DNA of 64,000 bases, taken from RPQJ01 sp963706535 (GTDB lineage: Bacteria > Pseudomonadota > Gammaproteobacteria > Steroidobacterales > Steroidobacteraceae). The position numbers and the translations under genes are program-made. Below, in pieces: positions 16,459 through 25,545 of the stretch (positions within the stretch are counted from its first letter, which is position 1; every line of letters begins with the position of its first letter). The stretch spans positions 186,001 to 250,000 of the forward strand of contig CAVPMU010000015.1 of assembly GCA_963706535.1 (NCBI GenBank), in the 5' to 3' direction. Under the pieces are notes generated by a model. It did not search any database. It had not been told where the DNA came from and was given only the letters and a program-made list of their open reading frames with translations.

Positions 16459-17343
16459 TCAGCCGGGACGCATCTCGGCGAGACTCGCCGCGATTCCCGC
16501 GTCGAGGTCGGCGTAGGCGAGGCGCACGCCGAGTTCCCCGAGCATGCGGCGGTTGTCGATGCGGCGTGACTCGACGAGGAACGCCAGCAGGCCAGGACTG
16601 ATCGTGGCCCGAGCCTCCTCCATCGACACCAGCCGTGGCGGCGGAAGATTCGCCAGCGCGGCGACGCGCTGCAGGTACGTCGTGGTGCTCGCGTGATTGC
16701 CGTCGCCAACGTTGAAGACACCCACGACCGGGCGTTCGAGCGCCGCCCTGCACGCGGAGACCAGATCGTCGACGTGGATGCGATTGCCGGGACCGGCGTC
16801 CTCGGGCCGCAGCGCCGGCTCGCCGCGTTGCAGGCGCTCGATGGGCAAGCGCCCGGGTCCGTAGATGCCAGGCACTCGCAGGATCACGCAGCGCGTGCCT
16901 TGGGCCGAGCACCACTCAGCGGCCATGGTCTCTGCATCCACGCGCCGGCGCGACCGGTCGTTCCCCGGCGCGACTGGCGTCGCCTCGGTCACGAGCGCGC
17001 CACCGGCATCGCCGTAGACGCCCGTCGTGCTCACGTACAGCAGCACGGCGGGGCGCACGTCGCCGAGAGCAGCCAGGAAGCCGGCCATCCTCGCGTCCGT
17101 GCTCCCGGTATCCGGCGGAGGCGCGAGATAGACGATCGCCGCGCCTCGTGCCGCGCCCCGGAGCGCATCCGCTATCACCGCTTCGTCGAGATCCACGGTC
17201 ATCGTCTCGACGCCGTCGGCGTGCAGGGTCGCGGCACTCGTCGTGGACCGGACGAGCGCGATGATCCGCGACCCCGGCCCAGGGCGTCGCGCGAGCCGGC
17301 GACCCACGTAGCCGCAACCGACGATGAGGCACGTGCGCTGCAT
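16459..17343 (-). CDS. NAD-dependent epimerase/dehydratase family protein (YeeZ-like)
   Basis: 294 residues from ATG 17343. Extended SDR with VGCGYVGRRLA at the N-terminus (NAD binding), LYVSTTGVYGD, and ILRVPGIYGPGR. The GxGYxG motif and short C-terminus resemble the YeeZ/YbjS group of nucleoside-diphosphate-sugar epimerase-like proteins. Substrate unknown. Separated from dapF by 25 bp on the same strand. Confidence 0.85.
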   Translation of the reverse strand: MQRTCLIVGCGYVGRRLARRPGPGSRIIALVRSTTSAATLHADGVETMTVDLDEAVIADALRGAARGAAIVYLAPPPDTGSTDARMAGFLAALGDVRPAVLLYVSTTGVYGDAGGALVTEATPVAPGNDRSRRRVDAETMAAEWCSAQGTRCVILRVPGIYGPGRLPIERLQRGEPALRPEDAGPGNRIHVDDLVSACRAALERPVVGVFNVGDGNHASTTTYLQRVAALANLPPPRLVSMEEARATISPGLLAFLVESRRIDNRRMLGELGVRLAYADLDAGIAASLAEMRPG

Positions 17344-17409
17344 CGGGAAAGCATACGCGAACGCATTGGGCGGCCGGCCGTCGTCGTCGCTTCGTGGCAT
17401 CCTTCGGGC

Positions 17410-18459
17410 ATGCCACGAGTGACCCTAGTCCCGACAGGCCAGGCTTTTGCGGCGGACCGCGACGAGAGCATCCTCGCGGCGGCGCTGCGCGCGGGCCTCA
17501 ACCTGCCGCACAGCTGCAAGGGCGGGCACTGTGCGTCGTGCCGGGCGCGCGTACTGTCGGGCACCGTCGACTACGTGGGCGAGTTGCCGGCTGGCATCAC
17601 GCCGGACGAGGCGCGGGAAGGCTACGCGCTGCTCTGCCAGGCGCGGGCCGCGACCGACGTGCAGGTCGAGACTCGCGAGGTACGCCCGGCGCCGGACGTC
17701 GACGTGAAGAGCCTGCCCTGCCGCATCGAGCGCATGGAACGGCTGGCCGACGACGTGATGGCCGTGTTCCTCAGGCTGCCCGCCGTCGAGGAACTCCACT
17801 TCCGCCCGGGGCAATACCTCGACGTGATGCTCTCCGCAGGGCGGCGACGCAGCTTCTCGATCGCGAGCGCCCCGGCGGACGGACGGCTGCTCGAGCTGCA
17901 CGTGCGACGCGCCTCGGCGAGCGGCTTCACCGGCCAGCTGTTCTCGGAGATGCGCCCCGGCACGCTGCTCAGGATCGAGGGACCGCTCGGGCAGTTCTGG
18001 CTGAGGAGCGAGTCGCCGCGTCCGCCCCTGATGATCGGCGGCGGGACGGGCTATGCACCGTTGCGCGCGATGCTGCGGCAGCTGGTCGCGTCGGGAGATC
18101 GCCGACCGGTGACACTCTACTGGGGAGCCCGCGCCGCCGCCGACCTCTACGAACACGCATGGCTGCGCGCGCTCGAGGCGGATCGCCCCGGCTTCATCTA
18201 CCGGCCGGTGCTGTCGGAGGCGCCGGATGCGGATGTGCGGGCCGGGTCGTATCGCCGCGGCCTCGTGCACGAAGCCGTGCTGGCCGACCATGCCGACCTC
18301 GCCGGCTACAACGTCTATGCCAGCGGGCCACCGGCCATGGTCGAGGCGATCCGCGCGGGCTTTCCCGGTCACGGACTGCCGCGCGGGCAGCTCTACTTCG
18401 ATTCGTTCGACTACGCGCCCGACACGCAGGCTCGCATGCTGCAGGCCGCGCAGACCTGA
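17410..18459 (+). CDS. 2Fe-2S ferredoxin-NAD(P)H reductase (CDP-6-deoxy-glucoseen reductase-like)
   Basis: 349 residues. N-terminal plant-type ferredoxin domain with CKGGHCASC and a fourth Cys in LLCQA (2Fe-2S ligands), then an FAD domain (RRSFSIASAP) and an NAD domain (GGGTGYAPLRAML). Such proteins pass electrons from NAD(P)H to an oxygenase or radical partner. The common label CDP-6-deoxy-delta-3,4-glucoseen reductase may not reflect the true partner. No deoxysugar genes are nearby. Divergent from the epimerase gene across a 66-bp gap with no clear promoter recognised. Confidence 0.88.
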   Translation: MPRVTLVPTGQAFAADRDESILAAALRAGLNLPHSCKGGHCASCRARVLSGTVDYVGELPAGITPDEAREGYALLCQARAATDVQVETREVRPAPDVDVKSLPCRIERMERLADDVMAVFLRLPAVEELHFRPGQYLDVMLSAGRRRSFSIASAPADGRLLELHVRRASASGFTGQLFSEMRPGTLLRIEGPLGQFWLRSESPRPPLMIGGGTGYAPLRAMLRQLVASGDRRPVTLYWGARAAADLYEHAWLRALEADRPGFIYRPVLSEAPDADVRAGSYRRGLVHEAVLADHADLAGYNVYASGPPAMVEAIRAGFPGHGLPRGQLYFDSFDYAPDTQARMLQAAQT

Positions 18460-18468
18460 ACCATCCGT

Positions 18469-19677
18469 TCAGTAGCGGCGCAGCCGTACGCGCGGGATGT
18501 TGGGGCGCCGCCCGACGGAGGTGGCTACCGCCTGGCGCAGCGATTGCGCGGCGCGTTCGGGCTCGCCCATCTCCTCGAGCAGGTCGGCGAGAATCAGGCT
18601 GTTCTCGGCGCTCGGCCGTCGGGCGAGGCTTGCCTCGAGGTAGCTGCGGGCCTTGCCGAACAGCTCGGCGCGCAGGCACAGGCGCGCGCAGGTGGACAGC
18701 AGGTCGGGGTCCTCGGGCTGCCTGCGCAGCCACGCCTCGGCGCGCTCGAGTGGTGCCAGCGGCTCGGGCAGCACGATGTCGCCGTAGAGACGGATCGCCG
18801 CCACGTCGCGCGTCTCGTCGATGAGCTCGCGCAGTGCCTTCTCGGCGGTCGGGTGGTCCTGGCAGGCCATCGCCGCACGCGCGTACACGACGATGGACTG
18901 GGGCAGCTTGCGCACGCCGCGCGGCAGGCCGGACCACGCCTTCTCGAGCCGCGACTGGTCGCGCTTCTCGCCGGCCGCGCGCACCTCCTCGAGCTGCACC
19001 TGCGCGAGGATCTCGTTGACCTTCTGGTCCGGCAGCTCCTTCGCGCTCTGCAGTCGCGGGCCGAGCGCGAGCAGCTGCCCGCCGCGGCCGAGCTTCTGCA
19101 GCAGCCGCGCCATGAGCTCGAGCCCGCGCGAATTCAGGTCGCCGGAGGCGTCGAGCTGCTCGAGCGTCTGCAGCGCCGCCTCGTCCTGCGCGCGGCGCAT
19201 CTGCATCTCCGCCAGCGTCACCAGCGCCGCCGCCCGCTCCTCGGGCGCGTGCTCCTGCGCGCGCGACAGCCACTCGTCGCGGCGGTCGACGGCGTCGAGC
19301 AGGTCGGCAGCACGGGCGGCGACGAGGTAGTTCGAGGCGGGGGAATCCGCATCGCGGGCCGAGCGCGACAGCAGGTCTTCCGCGCTCTTCCACTGGCCCG
19401 CCGCGAGGTCGAGCAGGCCGCGCTGCGTGTCCTCCCGGGCACGCCGCCTGCGCCGCTCCAGCCGCAGCTGGGCGAGGCGTTCGCGGGCGGTGAATGCGCC
19501 AAGGACGCCGCGCAGCGCGAAGTACGCTGCCGCGAGCAGCAGCAGCAGCACCGGCAGCGTCGTCTCGAACAGCGATTGCCCGAGGCGGATCGCGACGTAG
19601 CCGGGATCGGCGAGCAGCAGGTGCGCCAGCAGCGCGCCGCCGACCAGCGCCAGCGCGACGATCATCGCCGCCTTCAT
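18469..19677 (-). CDS. hemY: HemY-like TPR membrane protein of the hem operon
   Basis: 402 residues. Two N-terminal membrane helices (about 1-25 and 40-62), then tetratricopeptide-type helices (DTQRGLLDLAAGQWKSAEDLL..., PRSAENSLILADLLEEMGEPERAAQSLRQA). This is the proteobacterial HemY N-terminal family linked to hemCDX; it is not the Bacillus protoporphyrinogen oxidase of the same name. Overlaps hemX by 4 bp. Role presumed structural in the porphyrin pathway. Confidence 0.92.
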   Translation of the reverse strand: MKAAMIVALALVGGALLAHLLLADPGYVAIRLGQSLFETTLPVLLLLLAAAYFALRGVLGAFTARERLAQLRLERRRRRAREDTQRGLLDLAAGQWKSAEDLLSRSARDADSPASNYLVAARAADLLDAVDRRDEWLSRAQEHAPEERAAALVTLAEMQMRRAQDEAALQTLEQLDASGDLNSRGLELMARLLQKLGRGGQLLALGPRLQSAKELPDQKVNEILAQVQLEEVRAAGEKRDQSRLEKAWSGLPRGVRKLPQSIVVYARAAMACQDHPTAEKALRELIDETRDVAAIRLYGDIVLPEPLAPLERAEAWLRRQPEDPDLLSTCARLCLRAELFGKARSYLEASLARRPSAENSLILADLLEEMGEPERAAQSLRQAVATSVGRRPNIPRVRLRRY

Positions 19678-20717
19678 GGCGTGGCCGCGCCGCTGCCGAT
19701 GACCCGCTGCAGGAGGCGCGCGGCGGCGCCCACCTCCGGAAGGACCGGAGCGATGTCGATGGCCGCGAGCGCGGCGATCTGCGTCTGCGCCGTGGACACC
19801 TCGGGCGTCGCGGTGTCGAAGAACTGCGCGAGCCAGGTCTCCGCGGCACGCAGCGACTGCAGGTAAGCGGCGCGGTCGGCCTTCATGGCGGAGATGCGCG
19901 CGGCGAACAGCAGCAGCTCGAGGTGCTGGCGGCGCAGCGATTCCTCCTCCTGCGTCACCAGTCGCGCGGTCGCGGCCTCGATGCGCCTGAGCGAGACGAG
20001 GTCGCGCAACGCCTGGGAGACGCGATGCCCAGCGCGGGCGAAGAATCCTTCCGGCCGTGCCTCGGTGCCCGGGCGATGGCCCTTGGCGACCGGCATGCCC
20101 AGCACCGGCAGCGACGGCGCCATGTCCTCGACGGCCGTGATCCTCATCAGGACCGAGCCGAGGTCCGGCGCCGGCACGGCGCGCAGGGCGGCGATTTCCT
20201 GCCCGAGCTGGCGGCGCACCTCGGCCACGGCGGGATCGTCGAGCGCCGCGAGTTGGGCGGCAGCGGAGTCCATCGCGACGATCGCGGTCGGCACGTCGCG
20301 CTCGAGGTCGAGGCGCCGCTCCGCGAGCCGCAGCAGGTACATCGCCTCGGCCCGCACCCAGGCTCGCTGCGGGGCCTCGGTGCGGGCGCGCAGTTCCTCC
20401 ATACCCTGGCTGAGCTGGCCGAGTTGGGCGGGGACCTCCCGCAGGCCCCTGAGCTCGGTCCGCCAGGCGTCCTGCGTCGCCTGCAGGCGGACGTTGAGCG
20501 ACTGCATCTGGCTCGACAGGCGGTCCTGCTCGCCGCGCAGTTCGGCGACTTGCGTGCGCAGCCGGTCGATGCGTCCGTCGAACTGGCCGAAGCGCCAGTG
20601 CGCGTACACCGCGAGCAGCAGTCCGAGCACCACCAGGGCCACGAGCATCGGGCTCACGCCGCTGCCCGCGCGGCGCGAGTTCACTTCGGTGGTGAGGGAT
20701 TCGATTTCGGCGGGCAT
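19674..20717 (-). CDS. hemX: HemX-like membrane protein (uroporphyrinogen-III C-methyltransferase family label)
   Basis: 347 residues from ATG 20717. An alternative GTG at 20759 would overlap the hemD stop and add 14 residues. One N-terminal membrane helix (about 23-43), a coiled coil (RIDRLRTQVAELRGEQDRL...) and a helical periplasmic domain of the HemX family. Despite the database name, no methyltransferase motifs are present. Operon position hemC-hemD-hemX-hemY is typical. Confidence 0.9.
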   Translation of the reverse strand: MPAEIESLTTEVNSRRAGSGVSPMLVALVVLGLLLAVYAHWRFGQFDGRIDRLRTQVAELRGEQDRLSSQMQSLNVRLQATQDAWRTELRGLREVPAQLGQLSQGMEELRARTEAPQRAWVRAEAMYLLRLAERRLDLERDVPTAIVAMDSAAAQLAALDDPAVAEVRRQLGQEIAALRAVPAPDLGSVLMRITAVEDMAPSLPVLGMPVAKGHRPGTEARPEGFFARAGHRVSQALRDLVSLRRIEAATARLVTQEEESLRRQHLELLLFAARISAMKADRAAYLQSLRAAETWLAQFFDTATPEVSTAQTQIAALAAIDIAPVLPEVGAAARLLQRVIGSGAATP

Positions 20718-20755
20718 CGGACGTGGCGCGGTGCGCTGGGCACTGGCGGATCGTA

Positions 20756-21541
20756 TCACGCAGGGCGCGGGATGCCGCCGTCCGCGGCTGCACGCAGCAG
20801 CGTGGCGACCATCGTGGCGTCTTCCGCACTCGGCGCGACGATGATGCGGCCGCTCCAGCGTCGCTCGCGAGCCGCGGCGGCGACACGCTCGCCCGGAACC
20901 AGCAGGGCCGCGTCCCTGAGCCGCGTGTAGCGCGCGCCCGGGGCGAGTCCGAGCAGGGCGTCGAGCACGTCGACGCTGGTCACCGCGATCACCGGCGCAT
21001 CGGCGAGGCAGGCCTGCGCCAGCCGTTCGAGCGCATCCTCCCCGGGCGCGGCGACCCGGCGGCGGTACACCTCGCCCAGCGTGACCTCGGCGCCTCGTCC
21101 CGCCAGCGACTCACGCAGCTTGTCGCGTCCGCCGGCGCCCTTCAGGATCAGGATGCGGCGTCCGCGCACCTCCGCGAGTTCCCGCGTCGCGAGCAGGCCC
21201 TCGGAGTCGGAGACGTCCGCCGGCGTGGCGTCGACCGCGATGCCGAGTTCGTCGAGCGCTCGCGCGGTCGCACGACCCACCGCCGCGACGCGCGCCCGCG
21301 CCGGGCGCGGCAGCTGCGCGAATGCGCATTCGACCGCATTGGAGCTCGTGAAGATCACCCAGTCGTGCGCGTCGGGCGCGCAGCGCCGGCGCGCGGCATC
21401 GTCCAGCTCGATCCGCTCGATCACCAGTGTCGGAAACGCCACGGTCGCAGCGCCTGCTTCGCGCAACAGGTGCAGCAGCGGTCCGGCCTGCCGATCCGGC
21501 CGGGTGACGACGACCGTCAGGCCGGCGAGCGGCTGCGTCAC
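20756..21541 (-). CDS. hemD: Uroporphyrinogen-III synthase HemD
   Basis: 261 residues. Cyclises hydroxymethylbilane to uroporphyrinogen III. The bilobed fold is recognisable by GLTVVVTRPDRQAGPL, WVIFTSSNAVECAF, VGRATARALDELG and ILILKGAGGRDKL. Weakly conserved family, so context (hemC immediately upstream with a 4-bp overlap) adds weight. Confidence 0.94.
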   Translation of the reverse strand: MTQPLAGLTVVVTRPDRQAGPLLHLLREAGAATVAFPTLVIERIELDDAARRRCAPDAHDWVIFTSSNAVECAFAQLPRPARARVAAVGRATARALDELGIAVDATPADVSDSEGLLATRELAEVRGRRILILKGAGGRDKLRESLAGRGAEVTLGEVYRRRVAAPGEDALERLAQACLADAPVIAVTSVDVLDALLGLAPGARYTRLRDAALLVPGERVAAAARERRWSGRIIVAPSAEDATMVATLLRAAADGGIPRPA

Positions 21542-22506
21542 GACTGTCCGATCGCCTCGCGCCGCAGTCTCTCGAGCAGGACTTCGGCACCGGCGGCCTG
21601 CATGCGCGTCGCGAGCTGCCGGCCGAGGGCGACGGCGTCCTGCGGGCGGCCGCGCAGCGAGTCGCGATAGACCTCGCCGCCGTCAGGTGCGCCGACGAAT
21701 CCGCGCAGCACCATCTCGCCATCCTCGAGCGACGCATGCGCCGCGATCGGGGAGTGACAGCTGCCCCCGAGGGTCTGCGCGAACGCGCGCTCCGCGCTCA
21801 GTCGCACGAAGGATTCCTCGTGGTGCAGCGCCGCGAGCGCGTCGCGGCTGCGCGTGTCGTCCACGCGGCACTCGATGCCGATCACTCCCTGTCCGACCGC
21901 CGGCACGGACAGGTCGAGGTCGAGCATCTCGGTGATCCGCGCCCCGAGGCCGAGGCGCTCGAGCCCCGCGCAGGCGAGCAGGATCGCATCGAGCGCGCCT
22001 TCCTCGAGCCGGCGCAGGCGCGTGTCCACGTTGCCGCGCAGCAGTTCGAGCTCGAGGTCCGGCCGCGCATGGCGCAGTTGTGCCTGCCGGCGCGGGCTCG
22101 AGGTGCCGACGCGGGCGCCCTGCGGGAGGTCGGCGAAGCGCCGGTGCCGCAGCGAGAGGAACGCATCGCGGGGATTCGCCCGTGGCAACGCGGCGGTGAT
22201 GCAGAAGCCGGGCGGCAGCTCGCTCGGCACGTCCTTCATCGAGTGCACGGCGATGTCCGCGCGCCCCTCCTGCATCGCGACCTCGAGTTCCTTGACGAAC
22301 AGCCCCTTGCCGCCGACTTCGGCGAGCGCACGGTCCTGCACGCGGTCACCCTGCGTGCTCATCGGCACGAGCTCCACGGGCAGCTCGGGGTGCGCCTCGC
22401 GCAGCAGGTCGGCGACGTGCTCGGCCTGCCAGAGGGCGAGCTTGCTGCGGCGGGTGGCGATGCGTAGCGGACTGGACAAGTTGCGGTCCTCGTTGCGGGT
22501 GCTCAT
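21538..22506 (-). CDS. hemC: Hydroxymethylbilane synthase HemC
   Basis: 322 residues from ATG 22506, which overlaps the stop of the AI-2E family gene. Porphobilinogen deaminase: RIATRRSKLALWQAEHV, FVKELEVAMQEGRADIAVHSMKDVP, GTSSPRRQAQL, RGNVDTRLRRLEEG and the dipyrromethane cofactor cysteine in LGGSCHSPIAAHA. Polymerises four porphobilinogens in haem synthesis. Confidence 0.97.
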   Translation of the reverse strand: MSTRNEDRNLSSPLRIATRRSKLALWQAEHVADLLREAHPELPVELVPMSTQGDRVQDRALAEVGGKGLFVKELEVAMQEGRADIAVHSMKDVPSELPPGFCITAALPRANPRDAFLSLRHRRFADLPQGARVGTSSPRRQAQLRHARPDLELELLRGNVDTRLRRLEEGALDAILLACAGLERLGLGARITEMLDLDLSVPAVGQGVIGIECRVDDTRSRDALAALHHEESFVRLSAERAFAQTLGGSCHSPIAAHASLEDGEMVLRGFVGAPDGGEVYRDSLRGRPQDAVALGRQLATRMQAAGAEVLLERLRREAIGQS

Positions 22507-23636
22507 TGCGGGGTCTTCGCGGCGGCCAGTTCCTCGCTCTCGAAGCTGAACAGCGCGACGAGCAGCCCGAGCACGATGGGCCCCAGGAACAGGCCGATGA
22601 AACCGAAGGCGGACAGCCCGCCCATGACGCCGATGAACACGGCGATGGTGGGTACCTGCACGCGACCGGAGATCAGCATCGGGCGCAGGAAATTGTCGAC
22701 CATGCCGACGACGACCACGCCCCAGATCGCGAGGAAGATCGCCTGCCCCAGCTCGCCCTGGATCGCGAGGAATATCGCGCCCGGCCCCCACACGATCAGC
22801 GTGCCCACGAAGGGCACCAGCGCGAACAGCGCGGCCAGCACGCCGAACACCAGCGGCGAGGGCAGGCCGGCGATCCAGAACCCGATGCCCACCAGCACGC
22901 CCTGCACCAGCGCCGTGAGCCCGATGCCGACGAACACCGCGCGGGTCACGTCCTGCAGGTGCTGCCAGAGCCGCGAGCGGCGGCGCTCCTCGATCGGCAG
23001 CAGGCGCACCACCTTGATCGCGAAGGCGGGGCCGTCGCGCAGTACGAAGAACAGCACGAACAGCATCAGCATGAAGCTGACGACGGTGCCGACGGCGCCC
23101 AGCACCATGGAGCCGCCGGAGGTCGCGATGCGCTCGAGCACGTTGCGCGTGCCCTCGACCAGCCAGCCCTGCAGTTGCGTGGCAGAAACGCCGGCGTTGC
23201 GGTCGAGCCAGGCGAGCGCGTCGGCGAGCCAGGGCAGGCGCGACAGGTCGAGGCCCGTGGCGCCGGCCGCCTGCGGCACGTGCCCCTCCAGCCGCTTCAC
23301 GAGCTGCGCCGCCTGCGCCGTCACGGCACCGGTGACGATGCCGATCGGCACCAGGAACAGCAGGATCGCGAGCGCGGTGGTCAGTCCGCTCGCGAGTCGC
23401 GGACGATTGCCCAGCCGGCGCGAGAGCCGCAGGTTCCAGGGCGCGAGCATCCCGCCGAGCAGCGCGGCCCACAGCAATGGCTGCCAGATCGGCTCCACGA
23501 TGCGCCAGACGAGGTAGCCGAGCAGCGCGAGCAGCAACAGCGCGCCCAAGCGCACGTAGAAGCGGCGCTCCGCGGCGCCGGCCGCGTCCGGCAGCGTGGT
23601 GGTGGCTTCACCCACGTCGTCCTGCGTCTTGTCCAT
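22503..23636 (-). CDS. AI-2E transporter family (PerM-like) membrane protein
   Basis: 377 residues with about eight membrane helices: two at the N-terminus (about 30-75), others at 80-105, 165-195 and a C-terminal set from about 225. The family signature GPGAIFLAIQGELGQAIFLAIWGVVVVGMVDNFLRPMLIS is clear. Members export small molecules or ions; the AI-2 label is historical and the substrate is open. It is inserted between algR and hemC, which are adjacent in Pseudomonas, with 1-bp (TGATG) and 4-bp overlaps. Confidence 0.9.
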   Translation of the reverse strand: MDKTQDDVGEATTTLPDAAGAAERRFYVRLGALLLLALLGYLVWRIVEPIWQPLLWAALLGGMLAPWNLRLSRRLGNRPRLASGLTTALAILLFLVPIGIVTGAVTAQAAQLVKRLEGHVPQAAGATGLDLSRLPWLADALAWLDRNAGVSATQLQGWLVEGTRNVLERIATSGGSMVLGAVGTVVSFMLMLFVLFFVLRDGPAFAIKVVRLLPIEERRRSRLWQHLQDVTRAVFVGIGLTALVQGVLVGIGFWIAGLPSPLVFGVLAALFALVPFVGTLIVWGPGAIFLAIQGELGQAIFLAIWGVVVVGMVDNFLRPMLISGRVQVPTIAVFIGVMGGLSAFGFIGLFLGPIVLGLLVALFSFESEELAAAKTPQ

Positions 23637-24403
23637 CAATGCCCGCCCTTGATCTGCCGCAGCGTCTCCGCTGCGTGCCGCCGGCTCACCGGCAGCGCCT
23701 CTTCGCATTCCTTGAACCGCACCTGGTAGTGCCCTTCCGGGGCGCGCTCCACCGACCGCAGGTGCCGCACCGCCGCCAGCGAGTTGCGGTGGATGCGCAC
23801 GAAGTCCGGCGCGAACTCGGCCGCCAGCTCGCGCAAGGGCTCGTCGATCAGGTCGGTGCCGCCCCGGTGGCGAACGGTGACGTATTTCTGGTCCGCCGAG
23901 AAGTAGTAGACGTCCTCCAGCGGGATCAGGCGCAGCTGCTCGCCGAGCCGCGCGCAGATCTGCGCGCGCCGTCGCCCGAGCTGTGACTGCTCCGCGAGCC
24001 GGGCGAGCTGCAGCGCGCCGACGCGGGCCGCGTGGCGGATCGCGCGGGCGAGCTTCTCGAGGCGGACGGGCTTCAGCAGGTAGCCGACCGCCTGCGATTC
24101 GAAGGCTTCGAGCGCATATTCGTCGTGGGCCGTCGTGAAGATCACGGCCGGCGGATCGCTCAGCACGTTCAGGTGCCGCGCCGCCTCGATGCCGTCCATG
24201 CCGGGCATGCGGATGTCGAGCAGCACGACGTCCGGGTCGAGGCGGGCGCACAGCTCGAGCGCCTCGCGGCCGTTCGACGCCTCGCCGACCACGGCCACGT
24301 CGTCGAGTTCGGCGAGCAGGCGGCGCAGGCGCTCGCGCGCCGGCGGCTCGTCGTCGACGATCAGGGTGCGCATCGCATCCGCAGCTGGGGTGGCGTCGGT
24401 CAT
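23636..24403 (-). CDS. algR: AlgR-like LytTR response regulator
   Basis: 255 residues; an internal ATG at 24373 (MRTLIVDDEPPAR) is an equally possible start. Receiver domain with acidic DD pair and phospho-acceptor Asp63 in VVLLDIRMPGMDG, Thr in IFTTAHDEYA and Lys in LLKPV. The C-terminal LytTR DNA-binding domain (about 150-250) contains FVRIHRNSLAAVRHL. It pairs with the LytS-type kinase encoded just upstream. In Pseudomonas AlgR controls alginate, twitching and virulence; targets here are unknown. Confidence 0.92.
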   Translation of the reverse strand: MTDATPAADAMRTLIVDDEPPARERLRRLLAELDDVAVVGEASNGREALELCARLDPDVVLLDIRMPGMDGIEAARHLNVLSDPPAVIFTTAHDEYALEAFESQAVGYLLKPVRLEKLARAIRHAARVGALQLARLAEQSQLGRRRAQICARLGEQLRLIPLEDVYYFSADQKYVTVRHRGGTDLIDEPLRELAAEFAPDFVRIHRNSLAAVRHLRSVERAPEGHYQVRFKECEEALPVSRRHAAETLRQIKGGH

Positions 24404-24441
24404 GGACAAGCCGGCATTGTCCGACGGCCGGCCGCGCGCTG

Positions 24442-25545
24442 TCACGACCGGCCGGCCGGGGTCGCCGTTTCCGTGACCAGCGGGAACCGCAGCCGGACCC
24501 GGTACTCGTGGCCTCCGTCGTCCACGTCCACCGAGGAGCGACCCGGGAAGACCAGCTCCAGCCGCTGCCGGACGTTGTCGAGCGCCATCCGGTTGCCCGC
24601 GCGCACGGCCCTGGCCGTCTGCGACACCGGGTTCGCCACTTCGATGGTCACCGAGTCGCCCTCGAGCTGGCCCTTGACGTGAATCGTTCCGCCCTCCGGC
24701 AGCGGTTCGATGCCGTGGCCGATGGCGTTCTCGAGCAGCGGCTGCAGCAGCAGGCTCGGCACGATGGCACGCGGCGGAAGCCCGGCGACCTGCCAGCGCA
24801 CCTGCAGTCGCTCGCCGAGCCGCAACTGCTCGATGCGCTGGTAGATCCGCGCGACCTCGAGTTCCTCGCGCAGCGTGATCTGCGCCCGTGCGTCGCTCAG
24901 CGTCACGCGGAACAGGTCCGCGAGGTCCTCGATGGCCTCCTCGGCGCGGGCCGGGTCCGAGCGCGTGAGCGAGGCGATGGTGTTCATGCTGTTGAACAGG
25001 AAGTGCGGCCGGATGCGGGCCTGCAGGGCGTGGATCCGGGCGCGCGCCTCGAGCTCGACGCTGCGGCGCCACTCGTTGGCGACGTAGAAATAGCGCAAGG
25101 CGAGCGCGCCCACGATGGTCGCGATCGCGAGATTTGGCAGCAGGAACGGCCAGTGCTGCTGCGGGAACAGCCCCGAGGCCACGCCCAGCTGCGCGGCCCA
25201 CAGCCGGCCGAACCAGTACACGGCCTCCGAGACCAGTGCCACCGTGCCGACCATCAGGCCGAGCGCGGCGGCGCTCGCGGCCCGCGGCGATTGTCGCGCG
25301 ATCCAGGCCCGCGCCTTGCACAGCACGGCGGCGCAGAGCAGGCCGGTCCAGAGCAGATACGCGGAGGTGCGCGCGAGGTCGGTCCAGAACGTACCGTGCG
25401 CGGGCTGGCGCGCCAGGGCGAGCACGAAGGCCAGCAGCGCCGCGATCAGCACGATCGCGAGCACGGCGCGTGCTGCGCAGAAGTCGGGGAGGTAGGAACT
25501 GCGCGGATCCCCCGCCGCGTCCGGGGCGGGTGGTCGCGCGCTCAT
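24442..25545 (-). CDS. algZ: LytS/AlgZ-type sensor histidine kinase
   Basis: 367 residues. Four to six N-terminal membrane helices (about 25-165), then the His_kinase (PF06580) domain with phospho-acceptor His in ARIRPHFLFNSMNTIASL and the N-box in LLENAIGHGIEPLPEGG. This family lacks the usual HisKA module. It sits directly ahead of the algR-like gene and overlaps the upstream dehydrogenase gene by 4 bp (ATGA). Confidence 0.91.
   Translation of the reverse strand: MSARPPAPDAAGDPRSSYLPDFCAARAVLAIVLIAALLAFVLALARQPAHGTFWTDLARTSAYLLWTGLLCAAVLCKARAWIARQSPRAASAAALGLMVGTVALVSEAVYWFGRLWAAQLGVASGLFPQQHWPFLLPNLAIATIVGALALRYFYVANEWRRSVELEARARIHALQARIRPHFLFNSMNTIASLTRSDPARAEEAIEDLADLFRVTLSDARAQITLREELEVARIYQRIEQLRLGERLQVRWQVAGLPPRAIVPSLLLQPLLENAIGHGIEPLPEGGTIHVKGQLEGDSVTIEVANPVSQTARAVRAGNRMALDNVRQRLELVFPGRSSVDVDDGGHEYRVRLRFPLVTETATPAGRS

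Noticed and set aside
18469..19677. HemY as protoporphyrinogen oxidase
   Set aside because: The protein is a TPR membrane protein with no FAD-binding motif; the shared name is historical.
22503..23636. AI-2 quorum-sensing exporter function
   Set aside because: The family label is not evidence of AI-2 transport, and there is no luxS or lsr context.
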